Shown here: piece by piece, positions 1 through 8,097 of the stretch | Position numbering within the stretch: the stretch's first letter is position 1 | How the letters are laid out: each line of letters opens with the position of its first letter | The notes under the pieces: model-generated | Database searches by the model: none | Told to the model about the DNA's origin: nothing | What the model saw: only the letters and a program-made list of their open reading frames with translations | Assembly (NCBI RefSeq): GCF_900343155.1 | Contig: NZ_OUNG01000001.1 | Coordinates: 186,001 to 250,000, forward strand | Reading direction: 5' to 3' | From: Lactimicrobium massiliense | GTDB lineage: Bacteria > Bacillota_I > Bacilli_A > Erysipelotrichales > Erysipelotrichaceae | Length of the DNA stretch: 64,000 nt | Translations under genes and position numbers: made by a program

Positions 1-540
1 GGCATGCTTTTCAATCTGCACCAGACTTTCTTTTGACAATGGTTCCAGCACAAATACCCTGCAGCGGGACAGCAGAGCGTTATTCAGCTCAAAAGAAGGA
101 TTTTCCGTGGTAGCTCCGATCAGAATGACAGAACCGCGCTCTACATAGGGAAGAAACGCATCCTGCTGGGCCTTGTTGAAACGATGAATCTCATCTACAA
201 ACAGGATGGTCTTTCTGCCCATTTTCCTGCTTTGCTCTGCCTTGTCCATCACCTGGCGGATTTCCTTAATACCGGAAGTAACAGCAGAAAAATTGATAAA
301 ATCTGATCGGGTGGAATGGGCAATAATGCGGGCAAGCGTTGTTTTGCCAGTGCCGGGAGGTCCCCAGAAAATCATGGACTGAACCTCGTCAGTCTCAATC
401 ATCCTGCGCAGGATTTTTCCTTTGCCAAGCAGCTGCTGCTGGCCTATATATTCTGATAAATCCGATGGCCGCATACGGTCGGCAAGCGGTCTGGAGGAAC
501 TCGTATCATCAAAGAGAGACTGCTGTTCCATAGAATTCAT
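1..540 (-). CDS. rarA: Replication-associated recombination protein A (RarA/MgsA), C-terminus cut by window edge
   Basis: AAA+ ATPase of the RarA/MgsA/WRNIP1 family, acting at stalled or collapsed replication forks. The visible 180 residues contain Walker A GPPGTGKT (about 60-67), Walker [11 protein letters not shown] (about 112-121) and sensor 1 GATTENPSF (about 142-150), all in RarA-typical wording, plus the N-terminal LADRMRP block. About 240 residues are missing beyond position 1. The ATG at 540 overlaps the TGA of a small upstream frame (ATGA) and has AAGGAG only 2 nt away. An in-frame ATG at 531 has the same Shine-Dalgarno at 11 nt, so either could be used. Confidence 0.93.
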   Translation of the reverse strand, partial: MNSMEQQSLFDDTSSSRPLADRMRPSDLSEYIGQQQLLGKGKILRRMIETDEVQSMIFWGPPGTGKTTLARIIAHSTRSDFINFSAVTSGIKEIRQVMDKAEQSRKMGRKTILFVDEIHRFNKAQQDAFLPYVERGSVILIGATTENPSFELNNALLSRCRVFVLEPLSKESLVQIEKHA

Positions 541-695
541 AACTCCTTCAGCGATGCAATCACGCAGGCAGATACATGACACCGTGCATCTTTCATCGCT
601 TTTTCTTCTTCATTGTAGTCAATCTGGCTCAAAGCGTGTAACTTCTCCAAAAGAAAACAGGAAGGTACAGGATCACGCCCGCATCCTTCCTGCAT
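537..695 (-). CDS. Possible 52-residue ORF between ABC ATPase and rarA
   Basis: Open frame whose ATG directly follows the TGA of the ABC ATPase gene and whose TGA overlaps the rarA ATG. It starts [10 protein letters not shown] and ends VIASLKEL. The tight joints on both sides look like an operon. However, the first codons also form an inverted repeat followed by T-rich DNA, which reads as a terminator, so the frame may be chance. The second half (from about [10 protein letters not shown]) looks more protein-like than the first and could be the tail of a gene cut off when the ABC operon arrived. I do not recognise the family. Confidence 0.25.
   Translation of the reverse strand: MQEGCGRDPVPSCFLLEKLHALSQIDYNEEEKAMKDARCHVSACVIASLKEL
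648..692 (-). terminator. Probable terminator of the ABC operon
   Basis: CAGGAAGG (685-692 on the complement) pairs with CCTTCCTG (658-665) and is followed on the minus strand by TTTTCTTTT. The loop is about 19 nt, long for an intrinsic terminator. It starts 3 bases past the ABC ATPase stop codon. Confidence 0.5.
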
Positions 696-1355
696 TCAGT
701 CCTGACCAGAAGTATCCTTGTCTGCTTTGGTTACCCTTCCTTCCACGACATTGTAGATCTCATCCGACAATGACAGTAAAGACTGGCCATCATGGCAGGC
801 AAGGACAATCAATGCACCCCTTTCCTTATGCCTGATCATGATTTTCTTGATTTTCTCAACACTTTCCTCATCCAGGGCATTAAACGGTTCATCCAGCAGG
901 ATGATATCCGGTTTCTCCATGAAGCAGCACGCCAGACCGAGCTTCTGCTTCATGCCAAGTGAATACTTTTTGTATGTTCTTGCATCATGAGGATCAAGCC
1001 CTGTCTCTGCCAAAGCCTCTTCAATGTCCTGTCGGGAAGCAATTTCCTTGAGAGAGGCAATCATTTCCAGATTTTTATATCCGGTAAAGTTGTCAAGAAA
1101 AGCAGGTGATTCAATCAGGGCACCTACAGACCGCGGGAAAGAGATATTTTTCCTCAGCTTTTCGCCATCCACTTCCACATAGCCGCTGGTTGGATAGATC
1201 AGCCCGCAAAGTGCTCTCAGCAGCATCGTCTTGCCGCTGCCATTTACTCCCTTCAGGCCATAGATTCTGCCGCTTTCCAGAGATAAATTTACATCTTCCA
1301 GAATGACTCTGCCTTTGATGATTTTGCTATAGTTTACTACATTGATCCGCGTCAT
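696..1355 (-). CDS. ABC transporter ATP-binding protein
   Basis: Nucleotide-binding subunit (219 aa) of an ABC-2-type exporter. Walker A GVNGSGKT at about 36-43, signature SLGMKQ at 132-137, Walker B ILLDEP at 152-157, switch His near 188. The SLGMKQKL wording is common in exporters for antimicrobial peptides, lantibiotic immunity and Na+ extrusion. The ATG at 1355 (start MTRINVV) is preferred because it lies 5 nt after the stop of the upstream permease; the frame stays open further upstream into that gene. It is the last clear gene of the operon 3680-696 and presumably works with the permeases at 1361-2257 and 2814-3680. Substrate unknown. Confidence 0.85.
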   Translation of the reverse strand: MTRINVVNYSKIIKGRVILEDVNLSLESGRIYGLKGVNGSGKTMLLRALCGLIYPTSGYVEVDGEKLRKNISFPRSVGALIESPAFLDNFTGYKNLEMIASLKEIASRQDIEEALAETGLDPHDARTYKKYSLGMKQKLGLACCFMEKPDIILLDEPFNALDEESVEKIKKIMIRHKERGALIVLACHDGQSLLSLSDEIYNVVEGRVTKADKDTSGQD

Positions 1356-1360
1356 CTCTC

Positions 1361-2257
1361 TCACTCTCTTTCCAGATAGTCGTATTTCTTCAGAATAAAC
1401 TTCCCGACAGCCCAGAAAACTGCTATACACAATAGTTCAATCCATATGCCGGCAGCCGGATCCACGCTATCCATTGTCATACCGTCAAAGGTATTTTCCT
1501 GCACATTTCTTACAATCATGGAATAGTTCCCGATCAGAAATTTGGACATATAGAAATCCGAGCAAAGGATATATAACAGTGATGCCAGAAATGCATAGGC
1601 GGGCCGGATTAACAGCTGCAGGAAGATATATGCCTGTCCCATCGTTTCCGCCGTCAGCCACGGCATCACAAAGACGCTCCGGTACAGATCCAAAGCTGTA
1701 TGTCTTTCCAGATGGATATTGGAGCACATCCGCACAAGCTCAGGATGTGCTGTAAATACTTCTTTTGATATCGGAACTGTCAGTAAAAACGCGATGACAA
1801 GAATTTCCAGATAAAATAAACCGATAGAAACAAGGCCGTAAATCATCTTCGCCAGATACCAGCTTGTCGAATGGGTGCACCGCAGAAGATACTGCTGTCC
1901 CAGCCTGGTTCTGTCATCGCTTGGATAGCTGCCAATGATATACAGGGCATACATCTGTGTCGTCAGCCACATGATCGGTATTTCATACTTTACATGTGGA
2001 TCCGGCAGTGTAAACACTTTTCCTTTGAACAGGTACAGGCAGAAATCCATATAGCTGGGTTCAAACTGATGCGGCCAATAGCTAAAGAAACCATTGACAT
2101 GCTCACGGAAATTAAAGAAGAAAATGAGAATCAACGGAATTGCCCAAAGATATTTCCATCTGTTCTGATAGATGCCGGTGCGGATGTCACGCGATGATAA
2201 TTTCAAAATTTCCTGCCCAAAACTTTTTCCTTTATGCATAATTTCACCAAAGGTCAT
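1361..2257 (-). CDS. ABC-2-type transporter permease (uncharacterised)
   Basis: Integral membrane protein of up to 298 aa with about six hydrophobic segments, the first near residues 35-49 (YLWAIPLILIFFFNF), the last near 270-288, and a charged C-terminus ending KKYDYLERE. The topology (short cytoplasmic N-terminus, large loop after TM1) is that of ABC-2 permeases. It has no recognised substrate motif. The ATG at 2257 overlaps the upstream gene by 14 nt; an ATG at 2239 (MHKGKSFG), 4 nt after that stop with GGTGA 4 nt upstream, is an equally good start. It pairs with the ATPase that follows 5 nt downstream. Confidence 0.65.
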   Translation of the reverse strand: MTFGEIMHKGKSFGQEILKLSSRDIRTGIYQNRWKYLWAIPLILIFFFNFREHVNGFFSYWPHQFEPSYMDFCLYLFKGKVFTLPDPHVKYEIPIMWLTTQMYALYIIGSYPSDDRTRLGQQYLLRCTHSTSWYLAKMIYGLVSIGLFYLEILVIAFLLTVPISKEVFTAHPELVRMCSNIHLERHTALDLYRSVFVMPWLTAETMGQAYIFLQLLIRPAYAFLASLLYILCSDFYMSKFLIGNYSMIVRNVQENTFDGMTMDSVDPAAGIWIELLCIAVFWAVGKFILKKYDYLERE

Positions 2258-2801
2258 TCAGCTTTACCACCGTCTTTTCAGGATAGAGCCTGAAACTCAG
2301 ACGCAGAGGAACCTGATCCAGAAGACTCCCCTCAGCTACGCCATAATTATCACCATATTCAATATAGGGCAGCAGGATTTCCCTTGTTTCCTGCGGCTGC
2401 AAAACAAGCCCCTCCTCCCCAATATCGTTAATATCCATAGACGAGAATAATTCTATACTGTTGGCATAATCCGGCGAGCTGATCATCACGCCTGAAAAAG
2501 GAACATTCTGTTCATTCTCGGATTGATTTGTCACCCGCAGTCTCGCCAGGATCACCTGTATATTATAAGAAGCCTCAAAGTCCTCTTCTTTCATATGCAG
2601 GTCATACAAATCGCAAAATTCCGTCAATGAAAGTCCCTCAACATCAGTCACTTCCAATTGAAAGGGTCCGATTGTAAATGGTTCCTGCATTGCATACACC
2701 ACCTGCGTGCCCCTGGGATAACGAATATGCTGCTTCACAATCAGAATGGAACAAAAGGCAAAAAATACTGTCACAACACCAATAATGATTTTCTTCAGCA
2801 T
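2244..2801 (-). CDS. Membrane-anchored protein of unknown function in ABC operon
   Basis: 185 aa with one N-terminal hydrophobic anchor (about residues 4-22, GVVTVFFAFCSILIV) and an extracellular domain of about 160 aa rich in beta-type sequence. A block near residues 85-97 (VILARLRVTNQSE) resembles the strand seen in Ig-like accessory domains of the DUF4352/DUF5028 kind. It lies between two ABC permease genes, so an extracytoplasmic accessory or sensor role for that transporter is a reasonable inference. No enzyme motif is visible. It overlaps the next gene slightly and follows the larger permease by 12 nt. Confidence 0.6.
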   Translation of the reverse strand: MLKKIIIGVVTVFFAFCSILIVKQHIRYPRGTQVVYAMQEPFTIGPFQLEVTDVEGLSLTEFCDLYDLHMKEEDFEASYNIQVILARLRVTNQSENEQNVPFSGVMISSPDYANSIELFSSMDINDIGEEGLVLQPQETREILLPYIEYGDNYGVAEGSLLDQVPLRLSFRLYPEKTVVKLNDLW

Positions 2802-2813
2802 TTGTTCTGCCTC

Positions 2814-3680
2814 CTATCCGATCGTCTCATCATTTCTGCCTGCATAAACAAGTCCCAGAATTCCAGGTACCAGAATACACAATGCCCCCAGCAGACAAAA
2901 CAGATAAGAACTGATATAGGCGCGATTCATTGTGATCAATGCATCAAACGCAAATTCAGGATGCTGCAGGGCTGTCATCAGAGAATTCTGAAATAAATAG
3001 ACCAGAAACGGAAACAGAAGAGGAATAAATGCATTGGAAACAAATATTCCAACCGCACAGGCAAGCACCGAGAATGCACCGCCATACATAAAACTGTTGA
3101 AAAGATAAATCAGAATATAAATGAACGGATGGGAATAGTACAGCCTGCTGAATACATGCCCATGGACGACTACCCCAAATCCCTGTTCCACCATCGGTAC
3201 AAGAGAAGAAAACTGAGCAGCATTCAGGAAAATGTTAACAATCAGCGGTATCAGAATGGTAATTCCACCAACAAGGAAACTGCATACTCCCTTTTCCGCA
3301 TAGTATTGTTTTCTGCCAACGTGCAGGAACACTTGTTTCACATATCCTGTCGTATGGTCTTTTGTGACATAGTCTCCCATGGCAAAAGCCGCGCACAGCG
3401 GCATCGCAATGAAATAGAAATGGTCCAAAATCGAATCCCCCATACCAGCGCCAATCCATTTATCATACCAGGTAAAAGGATAATAAGCTTCAAGCCAGCT
3501 CACATGAAATTCCGGTGCCGGTGCAAAAGGCTGTTTCGCCACATTCCAAAGCGTTTGTCCATAGGGATATGTATTCCAAACATATGAGAGCACAACAACT
3601 GCAATCTCAACCAATATCAAAATGCAGAAACGCCTGCTGTGAAGAATCCGTTTCAAGTCAATTTTCAATAGCTTTTCCAT
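2814..3680 (-). CDS. ABC-2-type transporter permease (second, larger)
   Basis: Polytopic protein of 288 aa that begins MEKLLKIDLKRILHSRRF, the N-terminus usual for ABC-2 permeases of the lantibiotic-immunity or bacitracin type. TM1 (CILILVEIAVVVLSYVW) is followed by a large extracellular loop, then five more hydrophobic segments; the last is near 262-280. The start at 3680 is chosen because AAGGAG lies 8 nt upstream; the frame extends upstream without a ribosome site. It lies between the two anchored unknown proteins. Together with the ATPase at 696-1355 it would form an exporter. Confidence 0.75.
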   Translation of the reverse strand: MEKLLKIDLKRILHSRRFCILILVEIAVVVLSYVWNTYPYGQTLWNVAKQPFAPAPEFHVSWLEAYYPFTWYDKWIGAGMGDSILDHFYFIAMPLCAAFAMGDYVTKDHTTGYVKQVFLHVGRKQYYAEKGVCSFLVGGITILIPLIVNIFLNAAQFSSLVPMVEQGFGVVVHGHVFSRLYYSHPFIYILIYLFNSFMYGGAFSVLACAVGIFVSNAFIPLLFPFLVYLFQNSLMTALQHPEFAFDALITMNRAYISSYLFCLLGALCILVPGILGLVYAGRNDETIG

Positions 3681-3712
3681 GATTACACTCCTTGGCTGAA
3701 GAATCAAAACTC

Positions 3713-4537
3713 TCATTGAATTCCTCTAAGCATCCACATCGTATATGCATCCTCATCATGGGTTTCCATTAAAGGAGCCGATGTTGTTGCCAACAAGCCG
3801 ATATGGAGACCGGTATCAAACACTTCTTTGGGAATAGCAAATATGTAGCGTACCGTTTTCGTTTCGCCATTCTGCAAATCATAGATCACATAATTATTTG
3901 GTCCCATTTCCACAAAGCTGTCTTCTTCTTTTCTAAGGTATGAACTCTTTTTATTCCAATAATACCATTCTCCCTGATCATCCAGAATATATACCGTCAG
4001 AAAATCCCAATACGTCGACATATAATGAACGATTTCGCCTGTATTTGTTATATCCATATCTACCGTCAGTAATGTATATTGCGGCTTCAGCCTGCCATCG
4101 TCATCAAATGCCATGTTATAACCAAAGGAATGTTTATTTAACCCCTCACCTGTAACTTTTCCATCACTGGCTTCTTCCATATTGTCGCTCACAAAATAAT
4201 CGATGATTTTCAATTGCAGATTGCCTGTCTGCACATCCGAAAAATCTTTGGCTTCATATTCGTTAAGGTTCTTGTCTCTTTCATAGATCCGTTGAATCGC
4301 TTTGTTTTCATATTGATTGATTCCCGCTTTGGGATTCTTCATCACTTCCAGATAACCGTTATGTATCGACTCTAACAGGTGATCTTCAGGATATGGAGTA
4401 GGCTCTATGGCTTTGGCAGTCTTCGATGGAATTAATGATAAAAGACTGTTTTTGAGAAAGGAGCGGTTTACATAGGCAAAGACGCAAAGCAGAAAGATCC
4501 CAGCCATAATAAATATGACATTGTTTTTCTTTTTCAT
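3713..4537 (-). CDS. Membrane-anchored protein of unknown function, first of ABC operon
   Basis: 274 aa starting MKKKNNVIFIMAG, with one hydrophobic anchor (about 5-21) and a large extracellular part. The domain contains a strand block YTLLTVDMDITNTGEIVH near residue 160, similar in style to the smaller anchored protein at 2244-2801 and to DUF4352/DUF5027-like Ig folds. The ATG at 4537 has AGGAGG 5 nt upstream; a GTG directly before it is too close to that site. It follows a hairpin (4559-4582) that separates it from the small lead gene. Function unknown; probably an accessory lipid-bilayer-facing component of the transporter. Confidence 0.65.
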   Translation of the reverse strand: MKKKNNVIFIMAGIFLLCVFAYVNRSFLKNSLLSLIPSKTAKAIEPTPYPEDHLLESIHNGYLEVMKNPKAGINQYENKAIQRIYERDKNLNEYEAKDFSDVQTGNLQLKIIDYFVSDNMEEASDGKVTGEGLNKHSFGYNMAFDDDGRLKPQYTLLTVDMDITNTGEIVHYMSTYWDFLTVYILDDQGEWYYWNKKSSYLRKEEDSFVEMGPNNYVIYDLQNGETKTVRYIFAIPKEVFDTGLHIGLLATTSAPLMETHDEDAYTMWMLRGIQ

Positions 4538-4558
4538 CACAGCCTCCTTTGCAAAAAC

Positions 4559-4582
4559 AAGGGCAATGAAAACACCGCCCTT
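4559..4582 (-). terminator. Hairpin between small lead gene and ABC operon (attenuator-like)
   Basis: A 10-bp stem with two G-U pairs and a TTTT loop, followed on the minus strand by GTTTTTG. It lies between the stop of the small gene and the ribosome site of the next gene. It would be a leaky terminator that makes the first gene's transcript more abundant than the rest. Confidence 0.5.
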
Positions 4583-4588
4583 ATATTC

Positions 4589-4831
4589 TTACTTCAGATA
4601 GTCAGATGCTGGTAATACGCCAGATTCATACACACTGTCAGGACTCCAGTAGCCAGATGCAGTGCCTGCAGAAGATTGATTATAACCATAAACTCCAGCA
4701 GTAGAATAACCGTTTTCTTTTGAGGCTTCTGGCATGATTGTGGGTAAACCTGCACTATCTGTTAGATAAAAAATTGAAAAAGCCATCCTGGTTCTTGTAA
4801 TGTTATATGCGCCAATAGCCCCTGTCTCCAT
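4589..4831 (-). CDS. Small protein of unknown function, probably frameshifted near its start
   Basis: 80-residue frame rich in Gly, Ser, Tyr and Ala, ending SGVLPASDYLK; no signal peptide, no membrane segment and no family I recognise. Its own ATG (4831) lacks a good ribosome site. Twenty bases upstream, at 4850, an ATG-ATG pair has a perfect AAAGGAG at 8 nt and a strong promoter at 4898-4926, but its frame stops after 15 codons. Removing one G from the GGGG run at 4842-4845 joins the two frames into an 86-residue protein starting MMGDTRMETGAIG. It leads the ABC operon, so it could be a secreted or modified peptide substrate; that is inference only. Confidence 0.45.
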   Translation of the reverse strand: METGAIGAYNITRTRMAFSIFYLTDSAGLPTIMPEASKENGYSTAGVYGYNQSSAGTASGYWSPDSVYESGVLPASDYLK

Positions 4832-4897
4832 TCTTGTATCGCCCCATCATATAATAATCTCCTTTACATTTTTACAGAAATCCTTGATTTACTAATT

Positions 4898-4926
4898 AGT
4901 ATAGTAATGTAACCGGATACATTCAA
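4898..4926 (-). promoter_or_regulatory. Sigma-A promoter of the small gene and ABC operon
   Basis: -35 TTGAAT (4921-4926 on the complement) and -10 TATACT (4898-4903) with a 17-bp spacer. It predicts a start near 4891 and a leader of about 40 nt carrying AAAGGAG. Confidence 0.75.
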
Positions 4927-5005
4927 CAACGTAAGATCGTTTTTTTGTTCGCCATTAAATTATTTCAGTATATGCATCTTCAATGCTGCAAGAATAGGAG
5001 AGTAG

Positions 5006-6728
5006 TGTCGAAAACCCGGAAGGCAACTGATAGGTATCTGACGGCTGAGAAGCCGGAGATATAAAAAATTGCGGCCAAGGCGCAATAAAAACAACTTTGG
5101 AACTCGTTCTTTCAAAACTGAATCTTCAATGCTTACAGCTCATCCTTTATCCAGGCATCAAGATGGATATTGATGCCGGCAAAGATTGCGAAGAAAGCAT
5201 GCTTGGATCCATTACGGATTTTCATCTGGTGAAGATGATAGTCGTTCAGGATTCTGGTGTTCATTCTTTCTGTCGAAGTTCTGTTCCGGTAAATCTCTTT
5301 CCACTTTTCAGACCTGTATGGAACAGGTCCGAAGAGCCGGATGTCATCACCGTCATTGACGTATATCGTTCTTCCATAAGCGGAAGAACTGCACTCATTC
5401 GCAAATGGACAGGAGGAAATCTTATTCATCCTGAGTGGGCAGCGGAATTTTCTGCGCTTTCTCTGAATGTCGTAGCCATAGTCATACATCGGTGTTCCAT
5501 TCGGACAAACAGGCACGCCATTCTCATTCAGCTTGAACTTATCAAAGGGATTGTCCCCAGCAGACCGTTGATTGCGGTCGATGATTGGAATAATATTCTT
5601 GTGACGGAAGAACTGAAAGATGGCAAGACTGTCAGAAGCTGCGTCAAAGCACATGTATCGCGGGTGGATATCGGGATTCATGTCAAACAGACGTGCTGAG
5701 GCAGATATGGTGGTCAAAGCATCGTGCCGTGAGGCTTTCTCAAGATCGATATAGATAGGCAAGTCTACTGATCTATGGGGATTGTGGTACGAGATGTTGT
5801 AAAGAGTGTAGCCGAGATAGTAGGACTCAAGATCACTGTCCCATCCGATGTCAGCGTCAGGTGCAGAATAGCGGACGAGAGGATTTCCATCCTTATCCAA
5901 TTTGACTTTGTGGCCAAATGGAGAGGCGTGGATGTGAAGCGAAGAACCCTCTCCGGACAAGATGAGATTATTCGACTCAATGAATCCCATGTCGGAAGAA
6001 GGAATCACAGCCAGTGCATTGAAGAGAGACTGAAGTGTGTAGATCATCCGATCCCGATCCCATTCGGCGCCGTTTTTATATTTGTCAGCGAGAAATAAGG
6101 TTTCGGAATGTGAATAGTTAATCAGCTTGTCATGGTTCTTGGGTTTCTTTTGAGAAGGCTTCGTATAGTAACCCTGCTGCAGCAGATCAGAGAGATGTGG
6201 ATCTGAGTGCGTTAAACGATTGATAAAGTCGTAATGAGAAGCAGGACCAGGCGGAGAGAAAGAGCCAATCAGCCATTGAAGCAGAAAATCAGAAGACAGA
6301 TCTGCACACCAGTTATGAATGGACAAATACCCGAGGTGCTGCATGAGAATGAAGGACCGGATGAGCACAGCGGGGTCATGAGCCGGACGGCCGGTAACAG
6401 AGTAGAGAGGAAACAGAACATCTACGGCAAGATCGACGTCCAGCTTCCGAAGCTTATGCAAAGCAGAATGGAACTTAGAAGTATCCAGTCGTTTAAGCTG
6501 AGCATAACCAAGATGATCTTTTTCATCCCTAAGGAAAGCACGATATTCCAGGGACGAAGAGATATGTTTGAGCATTTCACTCACCTCCCACCTTTTCAAG
6601 AAAAGCGAGCGAAGCGAGCAGGGCACGCTTGAAATTTTGTCAAGAGTTGACAGCGAAAAAGTGGGGGGATTATGAAATGAGGAGCACAGAGAAAAGAGCG
6701 TTGCCTGTACTCCTAAGAGTTTTCGACA
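5006..6728 (-). mobile_element. Insertion sequence with IS1182/IS5-superfamily transposase
   Basis: About 1.72 kb with one transposase gene. The ends carry inverted repeats: TGTCGAAAAC at 5006-5015 and its complement GTTTTCGACA at 6719-6728, extending with one mismatch to 12 bp. Flanking bases show no obvious target duplication. The right end overlaps a second inverted repeat (AGAGCGTTG 6695-6703, CAACGCTCT 6727-6735). It sits between the accessory ABC operon promoter and phoH, so it marks one edge of the variable segment. Confidence 0.8.
5133..6575 (-). CDS. IS transposase, DDE type with DUF772-like N-terminus
   Basis: 480 aa. The N-terminal block GRPAHDPAVLIRSFILM (about 62-78) is the InsH/DUF772-like domain of IS5/IS1182 transposases. 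The C-terminal half has RYMCFDAASDS (second Asp) and an E-containing block near YRNRTSTERMNTRI (catalytic Glu region). A Cys-containing insert, CPLRMNKISSCPFANEC, precedes the last block. The first acidic residue is usually in a DGT-like motif; here the corresponding region reads ILSGEGSSLHIHA, so I cannot place it with certainty. Start at 6575 has GGGAGGTG 6 nt upstream; an upstream extension lacks such a site. The frame is intact, so the element may be active. Confidence 0.88.
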   Translation of the reverse strand: MLKHISSSLEYRAFLRDEKDHLGYAQLKRLDTSKFHSALHKLRKLDVDLAVDVLFPLYSVTGRPAHDPAVLIRSFILMQHLGYLSIHNWCADLSSDFLLQWLIGSFSPPGPASHYDFINRLTHSDPHLSDLLQQGYYTKPSQKKPKNHDKLINYSHSETLFLADKYKNGAEWDRDRMIYTLQSLFNALAVIPSSDMGFIESNNLILSGEGSSLHIHASPFGHKVKLDKDGNPLVRYSAPDADIGWDSDLESYYLGYTLYNISYHNPHRSVDLPIYIDLEKASRHDALTTISASARLFDMNPDIHPRYMCFDAASDSLAIFQFFRHKNIIPIIDRNQRSAGDNPFDKFKLNENGVPVCPNGTPMYDYGYDIQRKRRKFRCPLRMNKISSCPFANECSSSAYGRTIYVNDGDDIRLFGPVPYRSEKWKEIYRNRTSTERMNTRILNDYHLHQMKIRNGSKHAFFAIFAGINIHLDAWIKDEL

Positions 6729-6812
6729 ACGCTCTAGGAATCATGGGGGGAATACATTTGTTTTCCTGCTGGTACAAATGAATGATGAGATATCAAATCT
6801 TTTCAGCTTGAC

Positions 6813-7778
6813 TTAATGCCTTTCAAAGCGGCTGTACCTTTCAATGATTTTCTGAACCAGTGGATGCCGGACGACATCATCAGCACTGAGTTCAAGGATG
6901 GCGATATCATCCATACCTGACAGAATTCTCCGTGCTGAAAGAAGACCGCTCTCCACTCTTTCATTCAGATCAATCTGGGTGACATCACCTGTGATGACCA
7001 TATGAGAATGAAAACCAAGTCTGGTTAGGAACATCTTCATCTGGGAACTTGTTGTATTCTGTGCCTCGTCAAGAATAACGAAGGCATCGTTGAGGGTACG
7101 GCCGCGCATATAGGCCAGCGGAGCAATTTCAATGGTTCCCTTTTCCATCAGTCTTTCTGTCTGCTCATTGCCAAGCATTTCATGCAGACCATCATATAAC
7201 GGTGTCAGATACGGATCGACTTTTTCTTTCAGATCACCAGGAAGAAAGCCAAGGCTTTCACCTGCTTCCACAGCCGGACGGGTCAGGACAATGCGGCGTA
7301 CTTCTTCCTTCTTCAGTGCAGCAACGGCAGCACTGACTGCCAGGAACGTTTTGCCGGTACCGGCAGGCCCGATGGCAAAAACAACCGGTTTTTCTGCCAT
7401 AGCTTTGACAAAGTCGTACTGTCCCTGGGTCTTGGGATAAATGGGACGGCCGGAAAATGTACGGCATACGGTCACGGTTTCAAAGTTGGAAAACTGGACA
7501 TCCTGGTGTGACTGGATGCGGCGGATGGCATAGCGCACATTCTGCTCACTGACTTCTTTTCCAGAACTGCTGATCTGCCGCAGAGCCTGCAGCACCTTTT
7601 CAATCTGCGAAAGGGTATCATGTTCGCATGCATCAAGCATGAAGGTATGATCCCGGAAACTCACTCTTGTATCAAATGCATCACTGATGATCTGCAGATT
7701 GCGGTCATTTGCCCCAAGCAGAGCTGCTGCTTCATCCGCGCCCAGATCCTCAACTGCCAGTGTTCTCTTTTCTTTCAA
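6813..7778 (-). CDS. phoH: PhoH-like ATPase
   Basis: 321-residue cytoplasmic P-loop ATPase of the PhoH family, linked to RNA metabolism and often next to ybeY. N-terminal KH-like part (1-110), then Walker A GPAGTGKT (137-144) and Walker B AFVILDEAQN (about 232-241). The start is a TTG at 7778 with AGGAGG 9 nt upstream; there is no earlier ATG in frame. It lies downstream of rpsU behind a terminator, so it is probably expressed by read-through. ybeY does not follow: the IS and the ABC operon come next, so the insertion may have split an older phoH-ybeY arrangement (inference). Confidence 0.93.
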   Translation of the reverse strand: MKEKRTLAVEDLGADEAAALLGANDRNLQIISDAFDTRVSFRDHTFMLDACEHDTLSQIEKVLQALRQISSSGKEVSEQNVRYAIRRIQSHQDVQFSNFETVTVCRTFSGRPIYPKTQGQYDFVKAMAEKPVVFAIGPAGTGKTFLAVSAAVAALKKEEVRRIVLTRPAVEAGESLGFLPGDLKEKVDPYLTPLYDGLHEMLGNEQTERLMEKGTIEIAPLAYMRGRTLNDAFVILDEAQNTTSSQMKMFLTRLGFHSHMVITGDVTQIDLNERVESGLLSARRILSGMDDIAILELSADDVVRHPLVQKIIERYSRFERH

Positions 7779-7818
7779 AGCTGTATGCCTCCTGTCAATT
7801 CACCTGCTTCAATTGTAT

Positions 7819-7843
7819 AAAAAAAGAGAAGCTTTCGCTTCAT
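7819..7843 (-). terminator. Terminator after rpsU
   Basis: GAAGC-GAAA-GCTTC hairpin (7828-7841) followed on the minus strand by TCTTTTTTT. It lies between the rpsU stop and the phoH ribosome site. Confidence 0.75.
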
Positions 7844-7846
7844 CTT

Positions 7847-8029
7847 TTACTTACCTCTTCTGCGTGCCTTGCGTGCAGCTTCAGACTTCAGCTTCCTCTT
7901 GACGCCCGGCTTGACATAATACTCTCTCTTGCGAGCTTCAGCGAGGGTTCCATTGCGGGATACCTGACGCTTGAAACGGCGCAGCGCATCATCAAGGTTC
8001 TCGTTTTCTTTTACGACAACTCTAGCCAT
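7847..8029 (-). CDS. rpsU: Small ribosomal subunit protein bS21
   Basis: 60 aa, [19 protein letters not shown] and a very basic C-terminus ending ARKARRRGK, typical of bS21 (57-70 aa). It binds the 30S platform near the anti-Shine-Dalgarno end of 16S rRNA. ATG at 8029 is preceded by GAGGGGG. It has its own promoter (8062-8090) and terminator, so it is expressed separately from deoC upstream. Confidence 0.97.
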   Translation of the reverse strand: MARVVVKENENLDDALRRFKRQVSRNGTLAEARKREYYVKPGVKRKLKSEAARKARRRGK

Positions 8030-8061
8030 CTTCCAAACCCCCTCTCTGTTTCAACGTTCCG

Positions 8062-8090
8062 ATTATAGCAAAGCTTCATTTTGAAAGCAA
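8062..8090 (-). promoter_or_regulatory. Promoter of rpsU
   Basis: -35 TTGCTT (complement of 8085-8090), 17-bp spacer, -10 TATAAT (complement of 8062-8067). It lies just upstream of the rpsU ribosome site. Confidence 0.75.
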
Positions 8091-8097
8091 ATGATTT

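Noticed and set aside
6695..6735. AGAGCGTTG/CAACGCTCT repeat as a terminator of the IS transposase or phoH
   Set aside because: No T-run on either side and a 23-nt loop; more likely part of the IS end or chance.
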